Position numbers and translations under genes: made by a program. Under the pieces are notes generated by a model. The model saw nothing but the letters and a program-made list of their open reading frames with translations. It did no database searches and was not told the origin of the DNA. Shown here piece after piece: positions 52,880-61,199 of a DNA stretch of 64,000 nucleotides; the first letter of the stretch is position 1, and every line of letters starts with the position of its first letter. The stretch is from positions 62,001 through 126,000 of the forward strand of contig NZ_JAOQKI010000003.1 in NCBI RefSeq assembly GCF_025567465.1. The letters run 5' to 3'. This stretch comes from Roseburia_C amylophila. GTDB lineage: Bacteria > Bacillota > Clostridia > Lachnospirales > Lachnospiraceae.

Positions 52880-54445
52880 ATGACATGGAAAGATGCGGTA
52901 GGTCTTGCAATGGAAGGCCGGGAAGAAGGATATAATTTTCTGTATCAGCAGACTTATCAGAAGAGCTATTATGTGGCTTTAAAATATATGAAACAGGAGG
53001 AAGAGGCTGCAGATGTATTGCAGGATGCATATATCAAGGCATTTCAGAATCTGGATCAGCTTCAGGAACCGGATAAATTTCCGGGATGGTTTTCAAAAAT
53101 CGTAGCCAGTAAGGCATTGGATGAGTTGCGGAAAAAGAAGGTAGTGCTGTTTTCGCAGATGCAGACAGAGGATTCCGAAGAAGTCAGCATGGAAGAACTT
53201 CTTGTGGATGAACGGGTGGAAAACAGACCGGAGCTGGCAATGGACAGAGAAGAAACCAGCCGTCTGGTGCAGGAAATGATAGCCGGTTTATCAGACGAGC
53301 AGAGAATGTGCGTGATGATGTTCTATATTGAGCAGATGTCGGTAAAGAACATTGCAGAAGTAACCGGTGTTTCGGAAAATACCGTAAAGAGCCGGTTAAA
53401 ATACGGACGTAAGAATATCGAAGAAAAGGTATTGGAATTAGAAAGAAAAGGAACCAAACTTTATGGTATTACACCATTCCCATTCTTCTTATACTTCCTG
53501 CTTCGGGATACCTATTCAGCTGGTGTATTTCAGATTCCATTGCGGAATATTCTGCAGACAGCAGGCATAGCTACCTTTCACGGCACTGGAGTTGGAAATG
53601 GCGCAAGTGTTGGAAGCGGTGCAGGAGCGGGAAGTGGAACCGGTGTCGGAAGTGGTGCAGGAATGGGCACTGCAGCATCGGCAGCAGCTAAGACTTCATC
53701 CGTTGCAGCAGGAAAAATTATTGCCGGAGTGATTGCAGGAATTGTGGTTACAGCCGGTGTAACAACAGCAGTGGTAAGTCTTGCCAGCAGACAGCCGGAG
53801 AAACCGGAGGCTGCAGATACCATAGAAGAAAGAAAAGAAGAACCAGTTGTAGAGGTAGAAACCGAGACTGAAACGGAAACTGAGACAGAAGTTGATGAGG
53901 ACAAAATCTGGCAGGATGCTTATCTTGCATTTGCAGAGAGTCAGAATTCTGTTGATAATGGCTATGCAGTGATAGATGTTGCAAACTATGATATTCCACT
54001 TCTTATTGAACAGCCGGATGTATTTACGGCAGAAAGCAATAGCATAACATATTCTACAGATGGAGCAAGCTGTACCAATGAATATCTGTATGAAGTGAAG
54101 ATTTATTACTATGACAGAACGACAGAGACCGTCCAGCCGGTGGACAATGCCATTAATGAAAATAGCAGCAATGGAGCATTGATATCTGGTTATATGGAGT
54201 TTGGATATTATTTATCTTATATCCCGGAGCGGCAGCTTCTGTTGGGAGATATCATGGGAAGTGGAGACACCGCATTGGAATCCTATTCCTTTGATGCCTC
54301 AAGAGCGAGTCTCGTAGCAGAAGATACTTATTTGGGAACAGACAGAAATAATACCGGCCGTAAAAATATTGTTTATTACCGGACGGTAGAGAAGGCACTG
54401 GAAAACAGGGATGCTGTGAAGGATAAAACAGCAGAATATTATTAA
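52880..54445 (+). CDS. ECF sigma factor fused to a membrane and extracytoplasmic domain
   Basis: Sigma region 2 is about residues 15-80 (ADVLQDAYIKAFQNLDQL, FPGWFSKIVASKALDELRKK) and region 4 about 125-185 (LSDEQRMCVMMFYIEQMS, VSENTVKSRLKYGRKNI). A Gly/Ser/Ala-rich stretch follows (about 235-275), then a membrane helix (IIAGVIAGIVVTAGVTTAVV), a Glu/Thr repeat and a ~190-residue extracytoplasmic domain. ECF factors normally end after region 4, so sensor and sigma are one chain. AGAGGAG precedes the ATG at 52880; the coupled ATG at 52856 is the alternative. Probably autoregulated. Confidence 0.87.
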   Translation: MTWKDAVGLAMEGREEGYNFLYQQTYQKSYYVALKYMKQEEEAADVLQDAYIKAFQNLDQLQEPDKFPGWFSKIVASKALDELRKKKVVLFSQMQTEDSEEVSMEELLVDERVENRPELAMDREETSRLVQEMIAGLSDEQRMCVMMFYIEQMSVKNIAEVTGVSENTVKSRLKYGRKNIEEKVLELERKGTKLYGITPFPFFLYFLLRDTYSAGVFQIPLRNILQTAGIATFHGTGVGNGASVGSGAGAGSGTGVGSGAGMGTAASAAAKTSSVAAGKIIAGVIAGIVVTAGVTTAVVSLASRQPEKPEAADTIEERKEEPVVEVETETETETETEVDEDKIWQDAYLAFAESQNSVDNGYAVIDVANYDIPLLIEQPDVFTAESNSITYSTDGASCTNEYLYEVKIYYYDRTTETVQPVDNAINENSSNGALISGYMEFGYYLSYIPERQLLLGDIMGSGDTALESYSFDASRASLVAEDTYLGTDRNNTGRKNIVYYRTVEKALENRDAVKDKTAEYY

Positions 54446-54468
54446 AGAAAAACGAGAGGAGAATGAAG

Positions 54469-54891
54469 ATGAAAGACACAATCAGAAAAATAACATTACG
54501 GTTGTGCATGTTTCTGGCAGTATGTTTTACATTTCTGATATTTGGAAATGTAAAATCGGTATCTGTAGCTGATGCAAGTGCAATACTTTATAAGAATGGA
54601 ACCAAAGTACAGTCCTATGCCACAATGGATGAAGCATTTAATGCAATGACAGATTCAACTGCAAAATATTCTGTGAATTTAAAAGGACAGCATGTAGTAG
54701 CAAGAACAAGCTGGCCGAAGGTAAAATCCATTACGATTGATGGTGGAGAAAATAGTGCGCAGTTGATACTTCCGGAGGGAACCACAACATTAAACAGTAA
54801 TGGAACAGGTACTGTGGATATTAAGAGTGACTGCCAGATGCTGGGAACATTCCATATGCCAAATGTAACGCAGAAAGATGAAATGACTTGA
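54469..54891 (+). CDS. Secreted protein, probably truncated
   Basis: About 140 residues. A signal peptide (positive KDTIRK, core LCMFLAVCFTFLIFG, cut near SVSVADA) is followed by a repeat-like beta domain with TMDEAFNAM and SITIDGGENSAQLIL, resembling right-handed beta-helix/pectate-lyase-like surface proteins. The frame ends shortly after FHMPNV. The next frame continues with cell-surface repeats, so the original protein was larger. It lies 23 nt after the sigma gene behind GAGAGGAG and may belong to its operon. Confidence 0.65.
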   Translation: MKDTIRKITLRLCMFLAVCFTFLIFGNVKSVSVADASAILYKNGTKVQSYATMDEAFNAMTDSTAKYSVNLKGQHVVARTSWPKVKSITIDGGENSAQLILPEGTTTLNSNGTGTVDIKSDCQMLGTFHMPNVTQKDEMT

Positions 54892-55133
54892 AATCTTACT
54901 ATATGCATTATATTGCAAGTGGTAAGAAAGAGGGTAGAGCAGGAACCGGATGTAAGACATTACAAGGAGCTGTAACTGTATATAATGGAGTAGACTATAG
55001 TGCGGTTTTTGATTATAATTATTATATTAGTAACAATGGTGATATAAAGGCAGCTTTTTGGGATGATGATGTAGCTGTATTGGCACATTTTGTAAATTAT
55101 GGAATGTCAGAAGGCAGAAGGAAGAACTGCTAA
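54888..55133 (+). pseudogene. C-terminal remnant of a surface-repeat protein
   Basis: Encodes two related units, LKSYYMHYIASGKKEGRAG and AVLAHFVNYGMSEGRRK with FDYNYYISNNGDIKAAF between. These are the Tyr-rich ~40-residue repeats found near the ends of large Lachnospiraceae wall-associated proteins. There is no start codon with a site, and a stop lies just upstream in frame. Probably the tail of the same gene as the preceding secreted protein, joined by a deletion with frameshift. Confidence 0.6.
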
Positions 55134-55163
55134 ATAGTGTGCCAGGAACAAAGGAGAATGAAG

Positions 55164-55607
55164 ATGTGGAAAGAGTTTAAGAAGTTTGCAGTAAGAGGAA
55201 ATATGTTAAACCTTGCAGTCGGTGTGATTATCGGTGGTGCTTTTAATTAACTGGTAAGCTCGCTGGTAGACAATGTGATTATGCCGATTCTTAGTCTTGT
55301 AGTTGGAAGACTGGATTTCAGTAACTGGTTTGTTGCACTGGATGGAAAGCATTATGATACATTAGCACAGGCACAGGCGTCCGGAACTGCAGCCGTGAAC
55401 TTTGGAATGTTTTTATCCGGAGTGCTGAACTTTATCATCATGGCATTTGTGGTATTTCTGATTGTAAAAGTGATGAACCGCCTGTTCCATGGAAAAGAAG
55501 AGCCTGCTGCACCGACAGAGAAGACCTGTCCATTTTGCAAGAGTAAAATTCCACTGGAAGCAACACGCTGTCCACATTGTACAAGCATGCTTGAAATCGA
55601 AGAGTAA
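55164..55607 (+). pseudogene. mscL: mscL with an early in-frame stop and a zinc-ribbon tail
   Basis: Large-conductance mechanosensitive channel. The start (AAAGGAG site) encodes MWKEFKKFAVRGNMLNLAVG and GVIIGGAFN, then TAA at 55248-55250, then LVSSLVDNVIMPILSLVVG in the same frame to the end. One base change (such as AAA or CAA to TAA) explains it. TM2 (FIIMAFVVFLIVKVMNRL) is intact. The C-terminus adds a CPFC...CPHC zinc ribbon instead of the usual helical bundle. The channel cannot be made without readthrough, or the stop is a sequencing error. Confidence 0.85.
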
Positions 55608-55666
55608 GATAAAAAGCAGAATTTGAAAACAGAATTGAGAAATGAAATAAAAAACAGGATGTACCC

Positions 55667-56614
55667 ATGAAACTATATTTAGCTCCCTTAGAGGGAATTA
55701 CAGGATATGTATACCGGCAGGCTTACCATGCATGCTATGAAGATGCCGACAAATATTTTACACCATTTTTAGCACCGCATACGAAGCGGAGCTTCAATGC
55801 CAGAGAAAGAAATGATTTAATCCCAGAGCATAATGCCGGCATGTATACCGTGCCACAGGTGCTGTCAAAGAGCGGAGAAGATGTGGCAGCAATTGCAGAA
55901 GAGCTGAAAGCATTTGGCTATCAGGAAATTAATATCAACGCCGGATGCCCTTCCGGAACGGTAGTATCGAAGGGAAGAGGTGCCGGACTTTTAGATGATG
56001 AAAGAGCCTTGCTTCATTTCATGGATGAAATGTTTGAAAAGACGGATGCAGAGATTTCCATTAAGACAAGACTTGGCATGGAATATCCGGATGAATTTGA
56101 AGGCATTTTAAAAATATACAATCGTTTCCCGATAAAGGAGCTGATTTTACATCCCCGTGTCAGAGAAGATTATTATAAAAATAAGCCGGATTGGACGATG
56201 GTAGAGTATGCACTGGAGTACAGCAGGAATCCGCTGGTTTACAATGGAGATATTTTTACAGTGGAAGATTATGAGCGGTTTACAGAACGTTTTCCAACGA
56301 TAGATGCCATTATGTTAGGGCGTGGTGTTATAAGAGACCCGGCACTCATAGAGAAAATCCGCTCCGGCGGCATAATAGATAGGGCTGCTGAATTAAAGCG
56401 GCTTTATGCATTTCACAATAAGCTGGTTACCGGCTATCAGGAAGAAATGTCCGGGGAGAAAAATGTCCTCTTTAAAATGAAAGAATTGTGGTTTTATCTT
56501 GGCACACAGTTTACCGGAATTGAAAAACCGTTGAAGAAGATAAAGAAAGCAAACAGCCTGATAGAATACCAGGCTGCTGTTTCAGAGATATTTTCAACTG
56601 GTGCTGGAAAATAA
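55667..56614 (+). CDS. tRNA-dihydrouridine synthase
   Basis: FMN-dependent reductase of uridine in tRNA. It begins at once with LAPLEGITGYVYRQAY. The catalytic Cys is in ININAGCPSGTVVSKGRGAG, ISIKTRLG follows, and HPR and GRGVIRDPAL form the phosphate-binding end of the barrel. 315 residues, normal length. The exact Dus subclass is not clear. Confidence 0.92.
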   Translation: MKLYLAPLEGITGYVYRQAYHACYEDADKYFTPFLAPHTKRSFNARERNDLIPEHNAGMYTVPQVLSKSGEDVAAIAEELKAFGYQEININAGCPSGTVVSKGRGAGLLDDERALLHFMDEMFEKTDAEISIKTRLGMEYPDEFEGILKIYNRFPIKELILHPRVREDYYKNKPDWTMVEYALEYSRNPLVYNGDIFTVEDYERFTERFPTIDAIMLGRGVIRDPALIEKIRSGGIIDRAAELKRLYAFHNKLVTGYQEEMSGEKNVLFKMKELWFYLGTQFTGIEKPLKKIKKANSLIEYQAAVSEIFSTGAGK

Positions 56615-56692
56615 CCGAAAGAGTCAAATGACATAGAATCATGATGTAATATCAATTGATATGCAATAAAAATTATCACACGATATAAATTG

Positions 56693-57145
56693 CTATTCGG
56701 TATAAATGGGTGAAATAGAAACATCGTCCCCATCCAAAGTCAGAATAGCGATAGTACAGGAGGAACCACTGCGGCTTCGACCGGCACTGCCCGGATTGAT
56801 GAAAGTAGTGGTTCCTCTTTTACTTACTTCATAATGGTGGGTATGCCCGGTAATAATAAAATCTGCTTCCGGTTGTGGATAAGGCAAATCGCTTTTCTTA
56901 TGGATGAGATAGAAAATCTTCCCACCAATGGGTGCTGCCAGAGTCTCCGGCAGATATTTCGTCCATTCGCCTTTGTCACAGTTCCCCTTGATGATATAAA
57001 GCGGAACATGCAGATCTTTTAAAGTCTCATAACATTTGAGACTTCCAATATCTCCTGCGTGCAGAAGATAATCACAGCTTTGCAGCTCGTCTAAAAATGT
57101 ATCCTTTAATACACCATGTGTATCTGATAAAATTCCGATTTTCAT
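56693..57145 (-). CDS. YfcE/MJ0936-type metallophosphoesterase
   Basis: 150-residue calcineurin-like phosphodiesterase. All metal motifs are present: GILSDTHG (D-x-H), HAGDIGS, GNCDKG (GNCD) and GHTHHYEV. Probable substrate a phosphodiester or nucleotide; physiological role unknown. It faces the dus gene across a 78-nt gap. Upstream lies a 757-nt interval containing the two long palindromic repeats. Confidence 0.92.
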   Translation of the reverse strand: MKIGILSDTHGVLKDTFLDELQSCDYLLHAGDIGSLKCYETLKDLHVPLYIIKGNCDKGEWTKYLPETLAAPIGGKIFYLIHKKSDLPYPQPEADFIITGHTHHYEVSKRGTTTFINPGSAGRSRSGSSCTIAILTLDGDDVSISPIYTE

Positions 57146-57249
57146 AAAATGTACCTTTTTGTATGTGTCCTATTAAATTGCGAGAGCGGGATTACTGGTT
57201 TGGGGTTACTTTTTTATTTTATAACGGTTATAATGAAATAACAAGTGTC

Positions 57250-57566
57250 CGGTGATTGGGAGAGGGGAAAAGACATATCATTGTTTTGCGGAAGTACTGC
57301 ACTGTCCGTCGGAGACGGATACCACATGATGCTTGAAAGGGGCACTAAGAATTTCGAAGTAGATAATCTTTTTATCTGGCAACCAGCGCAAATTCGCATC
57401 CTTGCTCAATTGCGCCTTGCCGGCACGTCCCTGTGCCGGCATTGCCTGTTGCAGGACGAAATTCTAAGAGCCCCTAACAATCCTCATAAGGCATCCGCAT
57501 TCCGACGAACTGTTCAGTACTTCCAGACAAAGCAATAATCCGCACTTTCCCATTTCCCAATCACCG
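57250..57566. repeat. Structured palindromic repeat, element 2
   Basis: 317 nt. Outer arms of ~130 nt pair imperfectly (left CGGTGATTGGGA, right TCCCAATCACCG; later GGGGCACTAAGAATTTCG with CGAAATTCTAAGAGCCCC). Inside are GGCAA/TTGCC (57378, 57442), hairpin A GCGCAA/TTGCGC (57386-57391, 57410-57415) and hairpin B GCCGGCAC/GTGCCGGC (57419-57426, 57433-57440). Same layout as elements 1 and 3 but other stem bases. Confidence 0.88.
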
Positions 57567-57612
57567 AACCACGGGATAATTAGAATTTTTAGAGTCATTA
57601 TAAGGATTATAA

Positions 57613-57860
57613 TTTTTGGAACCCGTGCCAGCTGGTCTGTTAAAGGAAGATGCATAACAAAAGTCTGTTAGTGGCACTTGGAATTTTGGAGAAAATCTGG
57701 CAACGCTGGCACAGGGAAGTGCCAGCGAGGTGCATCTGAGCATGGATGCGAATATGCACCGGTTGCCGGAAAAGTCAATAAGTAGAACAAAATTCTTAGT
57801 GGCACTTGCAGACGTTGTATCGCATCTGACTTCAATGGACGGGCTGACACGGATGAAAAA
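57613..57860. repeat. Structured palindromic repeat, element 3 (inverted orientation)
   Basis: 248 nt, opposite orientation to elements 1 and 2. Arms start TTTTTGGAACCCGTGCCAGC and end GCTGACACGGATGAAAAA. Inside are GGCAAC/GTTGCC (57699, 57762), hairpin B GCTGGCAC/GTGCCAGC (57705-57712, 57719-57726) and hairpin A GGTGCAT/ATGCACC (57729-57735, 57754-57760). It ends 42 nt before nfo. Confidence 0.88.
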
Positions 57861-57902
57861 GATAGAATAGTTATTATTAGGAAAAGGAAAAAGGAGAAAA
57901 AT

Positions 57903-58736
57903 ATGTTTCGAATCGGTTGTCATTTATCATCATCAAAAGGCTTCCTCGCTATGGCAAAGCAGGCAGAGGAAATCGGAGCCAATACATTTCAGTTTTTTAC
58001 CAGAAATCCAAGAGGCGGCAAAGCAAAGGATTTAGATGTGAAAGATATAGCTGCATATCAGCAGTATGCTGCGGAGCATGGCATCGGGCAGATTCTTGCC
58101 CATGCACCCTATACAATAAATGCCTGCGGCAAAGATGAGCGGGTACAGGAGTTTGCCAGAGAAACCATGGCGGATGATTTGCGGCGTTTAGAGGAGATAC
58201 CGGACTGCAAATATAATTTTCATCCTGGCAGCCATGTGCAGCAGGGAGCGGAAGTTGGAATTGAAAAGATTGCAGGAGTCTTAAATGAAATCATGTGGCA
58301 GGAGCAGAAAACAACAGTGCTGCTTGAGACCATGGCTGGAAAAGGAACAGAAGTAGGAAGAAACTTTGAAGAACTGCAGGAGATTTTAAGCAGGGTAAAA
58401 TATCCGGAGAAAATGGGAGTCTGTCTGGATACCTGCCATGTTTTTGATGGCGGCTATGATATCAGCGGACATTTAGAGGAAGTATTAGAAGAATTTGACC
58501 GCATTATCGGACTGGATAAGCTGTGTGCCATTCATTTGAATGATTCGAAAAATGTACTGGGCAGCCATAAAGACCGTCATGAATGTCTGGGTGCAGGCAA
58601 TCTGACCATGGATGCCATTGTGCGGATAATCAACCATCCGGCATTGAAAAAACTGCCATTTTACCTTGAAACACCGAATGATTTAGAAGGATATGCCAGA
58701 GAGATTGCCATGTTAAAAGCGGCAAGAAAAGATTAG
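57903..58736 (+). CDS. nfo: Deoxyribonuclease IV (AP endonuclease)
   Basis: Zinc-dependent AP endonuclease of base excision repair, TIM barrel, 277 residues. Conserved segments: CHLSSSKGF, NTFQFFTRNPRGGKAK, LAHAPYTINAC, FHPGSHVQQG, VLLETMAGKGTEVG, GVCLDTCHVFDGGYD and HLNDSKNVLGSHKDRHE, containing the zinc ligands. AAAGGAG precedes the ATG. The promoter may lie in or next to palindromic element 3. Confidence 0.95.
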   Translation: MFRIGCHLSSSKGFLAMAKQAEEIGANTFQFFTRNPRGGKAKDLDVKDIAAYQQYAAEHGIGQILAHAPYTINACGKDERVQEFARETMADDLRRLEEIPDCKYNFHPGSHVQQGAEVGIEKIAGVLNEIMWQEQKTTVLLETMAGKGTEVGRNFEELQEILSRVKYPEKMGVCLDTCHVFDGGYDISGHLEEVLEEFDRIIGLDKLCAIHLNDSKNVLGSHKDRHECLGAGNLTMDAIVRIINHPALKKLPFYLETPNDLEGYAREIAMLKAARKD

Positions 58737-58825
58737 CTTAAAGGTTAAGTTTTTCGGAAAAAAGAACGATATATCAGGTATAAGATGGATGGAGGCAATT
58801 TTGTCTTAAAATTAGGAGGAGAAAT

Positions 58826-59488
58826 ATGATTCGTGTAACAGGAAATAACAGCCTTTTGATGAGTTCGCTGAATACGGACACAGACAATGATACAAAAGTG
58901 GTGGACTTGTTAAAAAAGAGCAGTGAGACAGAGAAGAGCAGCAAAATAACCGGGAAAAAGAGTGAAGAATATGACAGTGTCAAGAAGTCTGCATCCTCAC
59001 TCAAAGCAAGTGCAGCAGTATTAAGTGAAACAGGAGAGGATTCCATTTTTGCCAAGGCAGAAGAAAGCGGAGATTATTCCGATTTGATTTCACTGATAGA
59101 GCGTTTTACCGGAGATTATAACAGTCTCTTAGAAAGCCTGTCAGACCTTGATACAGACAAATCTGCAAATTACAGCAAGGAATTAAAAAGCATTATTTCC
59201 GGTCAGAGTGAAGCGTTACAGAAGGTCGGCATTACCGTAGACAGTAATGGAAAACTTGTAATAGATGAGGTAACTCTGAAAAATGCAGATAAGAAGGAAT
59301 TAAAAGACCTGTTCCAGGGAGAAAATTCCGTTGCAGGAAAAGTTGCTGATAAAAGCATATACATCGGAGCAAATGCTGCAGCTGACCAGTATGTGGACAG
59401 TTGTGCCAACTATACAGCAGGTGGAACATCCGCAGAATATGTCCAGATGGCAAATCTGATAGGCAGTTACTTAGACTCTCTTTCTTGA
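58826..59488 (+). CDS. FliD-C-like protein, paralogue of the LytTR-operon protein
   Basis: 220 residues, no signal peptide, Ser/Asp-rich N-terminus. From about residue 50 it parallels the 44177 gene product: VKKSASSLKASAAVLSE, ERFTGDYNSLLESL, LQKVGITVDSNGKLVIDE, LKNADKKELKDLFQGENS and VAGKVADKS. A GAGGAG site precedes the ATG. The hydrophobic-Asp tail of the LytTR operon is absent (ends SYLDSLS). Its last 22 nt overlap the 3' end of the converging kinase gene. Function unknown. Confidence 0.75.
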   Translation: MIRVTGNNSLLMSSLNTDTDNDTKVVDLLKKSSETEKSSKITGKKSEEYDSVKKSASSLKASAAVLSETGEDSIFAKAEESGDYSDLISLIERFTGDYNSLLESLSDLDTDKSANYSKELKSIISGQSEALQKVGITVDSNGKLVIDEVTLKNADKKELKDLFQGENSVAGKVADKSIYIGANAAADQYVDSCANYTAGGTSAEYVQMANLIGSYLDSLS

Positions 59489-60333
59489 GATGAAAGTGTC
59501 ACTAAGTCAGAAAGAAGCGGTTCAAAAATAACACCCTGCAAAGTATCATCCGAAAGCGACTGCGAATAGGAAATACAGGAAGCAATAAAATGAGCTGCCT
59601 GTGTGGTACATTCTTGTAAGGAGAAGCCCCGTAAGGTAAGTGCAGATACAATACTGACGAAGATGTCGCCGGTTCCGGGATACCCCGGACCGGCTTTTTT
59701 CGTGGAAACAGTATCCACATTTCCGCTGCTATCGGAAATATAGTTAAGGAAAGTGTCGCCTTTTGGACAGCCGGTAATAATACATTTTTTCACACCCAGT
59801 GCATGAAGCTTTTTGGAAATGGCAGAAAGCTCCGAATCGGTGCAGTCATGCTTCGGATAAGGCGTATCTGTTAAAAGGCAGGCTTCCGTCAGATTTGGTG
59901 TGATAATATCACCCCGGGATACAAAGTCTTTCATGTGATTGCAGAATTCCGGTGTAATATGCTGATAGGCTCTGCCGTGGTCACCCATTACCGGGTCTAT
60001 AATAAAAAGAGGTTTTTCGGTGAGAGAATCATAGTAATGGGAAATGGCATGGAGCTGTTCTTTGGCACCAAGGTAGCCGCAGTAGATACCGTCCCAGTTC
60101 ATGGAAAGAGTATTCAGTGCAGCAAAATAATCCTTAAGCTGTCCGGTTAAATCAATTTTCAAGTGGGTAGGGAAACCGGTATGATTGCTGAAAACAGAAG
60201 TAGGCACAGGGATTCCCTGTACCTTACATGCACTTACCACCGGGAGAGACACGCTCATGGAGCAGCGTCCCACACCGGATATATCATTGATAATCAGAAG
60301 TTTTGGTGGTAAAGTATTTAATTTCATGCGCAT
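59467..60333 (-). CDS. Pyridoxal/pyridoxamine kinase (PdxY/PdxK-like)
   Basis: Ribokinase-fold vitamin B6 kinase, 288 residues. N-terminal LLIINDISGVGRCSMSVSLP and NHTGF fit the pyridoxal kinase group. The PVMGDHGRAY and ITPNLTEA blocks and the anion-hole motif GPGYPGTGDIF with catalytic Asp are intact. It overlaps the upstream ECF transporter gene by 10 nt, which supports B6 salvage. Its 3' end overlaps the converging FliD-like gene by 22 nt. Confidence 0.88.
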   Translation of the reverse strand: MRMKLNTLPPKLLIINDISGVGRCSMSVSLPVVSACKVQGIPVPTSVFSNHTGFPTHLKIDLTGQLKDYFAALNTLSMNWDGIYCGYLGAKEQLHAISHYYDSLTEKPLFIIDPVMGDHGRAYQHITPEFCNHMKDFVSRGDIITPNLTEACLLTDTPYPKHDCTDSELSAISKKLHALGVKKCIITGCPKGDTFLNYISDSSGNVDTVSTKKAGPGYPGTGDIFVSIVSALTLRGFSLQECTTQAAHFIASCISYSQSLSDDTLQGVIFEPLLSDLVTLSSQERESK

Positions 60334-60923
60334 GCGCTTTCCTTTCCAAGACGTGGCAGCATATTAGATTTTGCCAGTACCGGACGCAGTGCCATGTATA
60401 CAGCAGTTGCTACGATAACGGATAATACTGCATTAATGCTGGTTGCTGCAATGTTAATAGAAAGTGTAACTTCTGCTGCCGGTTTTCCTAAGATAACCAG
60501 TTTGTAGAAGTAGCCGAACAGTGGGTCAAAAACAACGTTGAATAACAGTCCGCAGATACTTGCGATAACAACCCATTTGAAAACGTGCCTGCTATCTTTG
60601 GAAGTGGAAATTTTACCGATTTTGTGTGCAACCAGACCGGTAATCAGACCGATGCAGAATTTTAAGATAAAAGTCTTTGGTGCGTATACAATGTAAATCG
60701 GGTCTAAAAGGTCGCCGATTGTCATACCGATGGCACCGCCAATTCCACCATAAACACCGCCTAATAATAATGCACCTAATACACATACCGCGTTCCCAAG
60801 GTGGAGAGATGTGGCATCTCCGCCAGGAAGTGCAATTTTAATCTGTAAGAATGTGAATACCACATAGGAAAGTGCTGCCATAAGAGCAGTCAGTACAAGT
60901 TTGTAGATTCTTTCGTTTTTCAT
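60324..60923 (-). CDS. ECF transporter S component, probably for vitamin B6
   Basis: 199 residues with about six membrane helices, starting LVLTALMAALSYVVFTFLQI. The GDATSLHLGNAVCVLGALLLG and GDLLDPIYIVYAPKTF segments are typical of substrate-binding S subunits of energy-coupling-factor transporters. It needs the shared EcfAAT module, which is not in this window. Substrate is inferred from the overlap with the pyridoxal kinase gene: a B6 vitamer is likely; a thiamine precursor is an alternative. ATG at 60921-60923 behind AGAGGA. Confidence 0.83.
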   Translation of the reverse strand: MKNERIYKLVLTALMAALSYVVFTFLQIKIALPGGDATSLHLGNAVCVLGALLLGGVYGGIGGAIGMTIGDLLDPIYIVYAPKTFILKFCIGLITGLVAHKIGKISTSKDSRHVFKWVVIASICGLLFNVVFDPLFGYFYKLVILGKPAAEVTLSINIAATSINAVLSVIVATAVYMALRPVLAKSNMLPRLGKESACA

Positions 60924-61107
60924 CATAAAGTCCTCTTTTCTTTCTCTTTGTTTGCGGTTTATCATAAAACAGAAATGGCATTATAAAAACATCCAATTTT
61001 GATAAAAATGACCATGCCAGTTTAAAGATGAAGAGCAAGTTTTTTATGAACGTAATAATAAAAGAGTCCAATGGAAAGGCATATGGTAAGGCGTATAAAT
61101 AAAAGTC

Positions 61108-61136
61108 TTTTCAATTTATGTAGAGAAAGGTATAAT
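61108..61136 (+). promoter_or_regulatory. Putative promoter of the chemotaxis receptor gene
   Basis: TTTTCA (61108-61113), 17 nt, TATAAT (61131-61136). It lies inside the longest possible reading frame and therefore argues for the later start of the receptor. Confidence 0.5.
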
Positions 61137-61199
61137 AAAATTGCTGGTAAAGTTCAAAAATTACAGTTTATATATGTTATATATGGGAGGATGAAAGAA

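Noticed and set aside
53578..53904. Minus-strand Ser/Thr/Val/Pro-rich frame within the sigma factor gene
   Set aside because: It is the antisense image of the Gly/Ala/Glu/Thr-rich repeats of the sigma fusion protein.
61071..61199. N-terminal extension of the chemotaxis receptor from 61071
   Set aside because: A good -10 (TATAAT at 61131) lies inside it and the ribosome binding site points to 61200.
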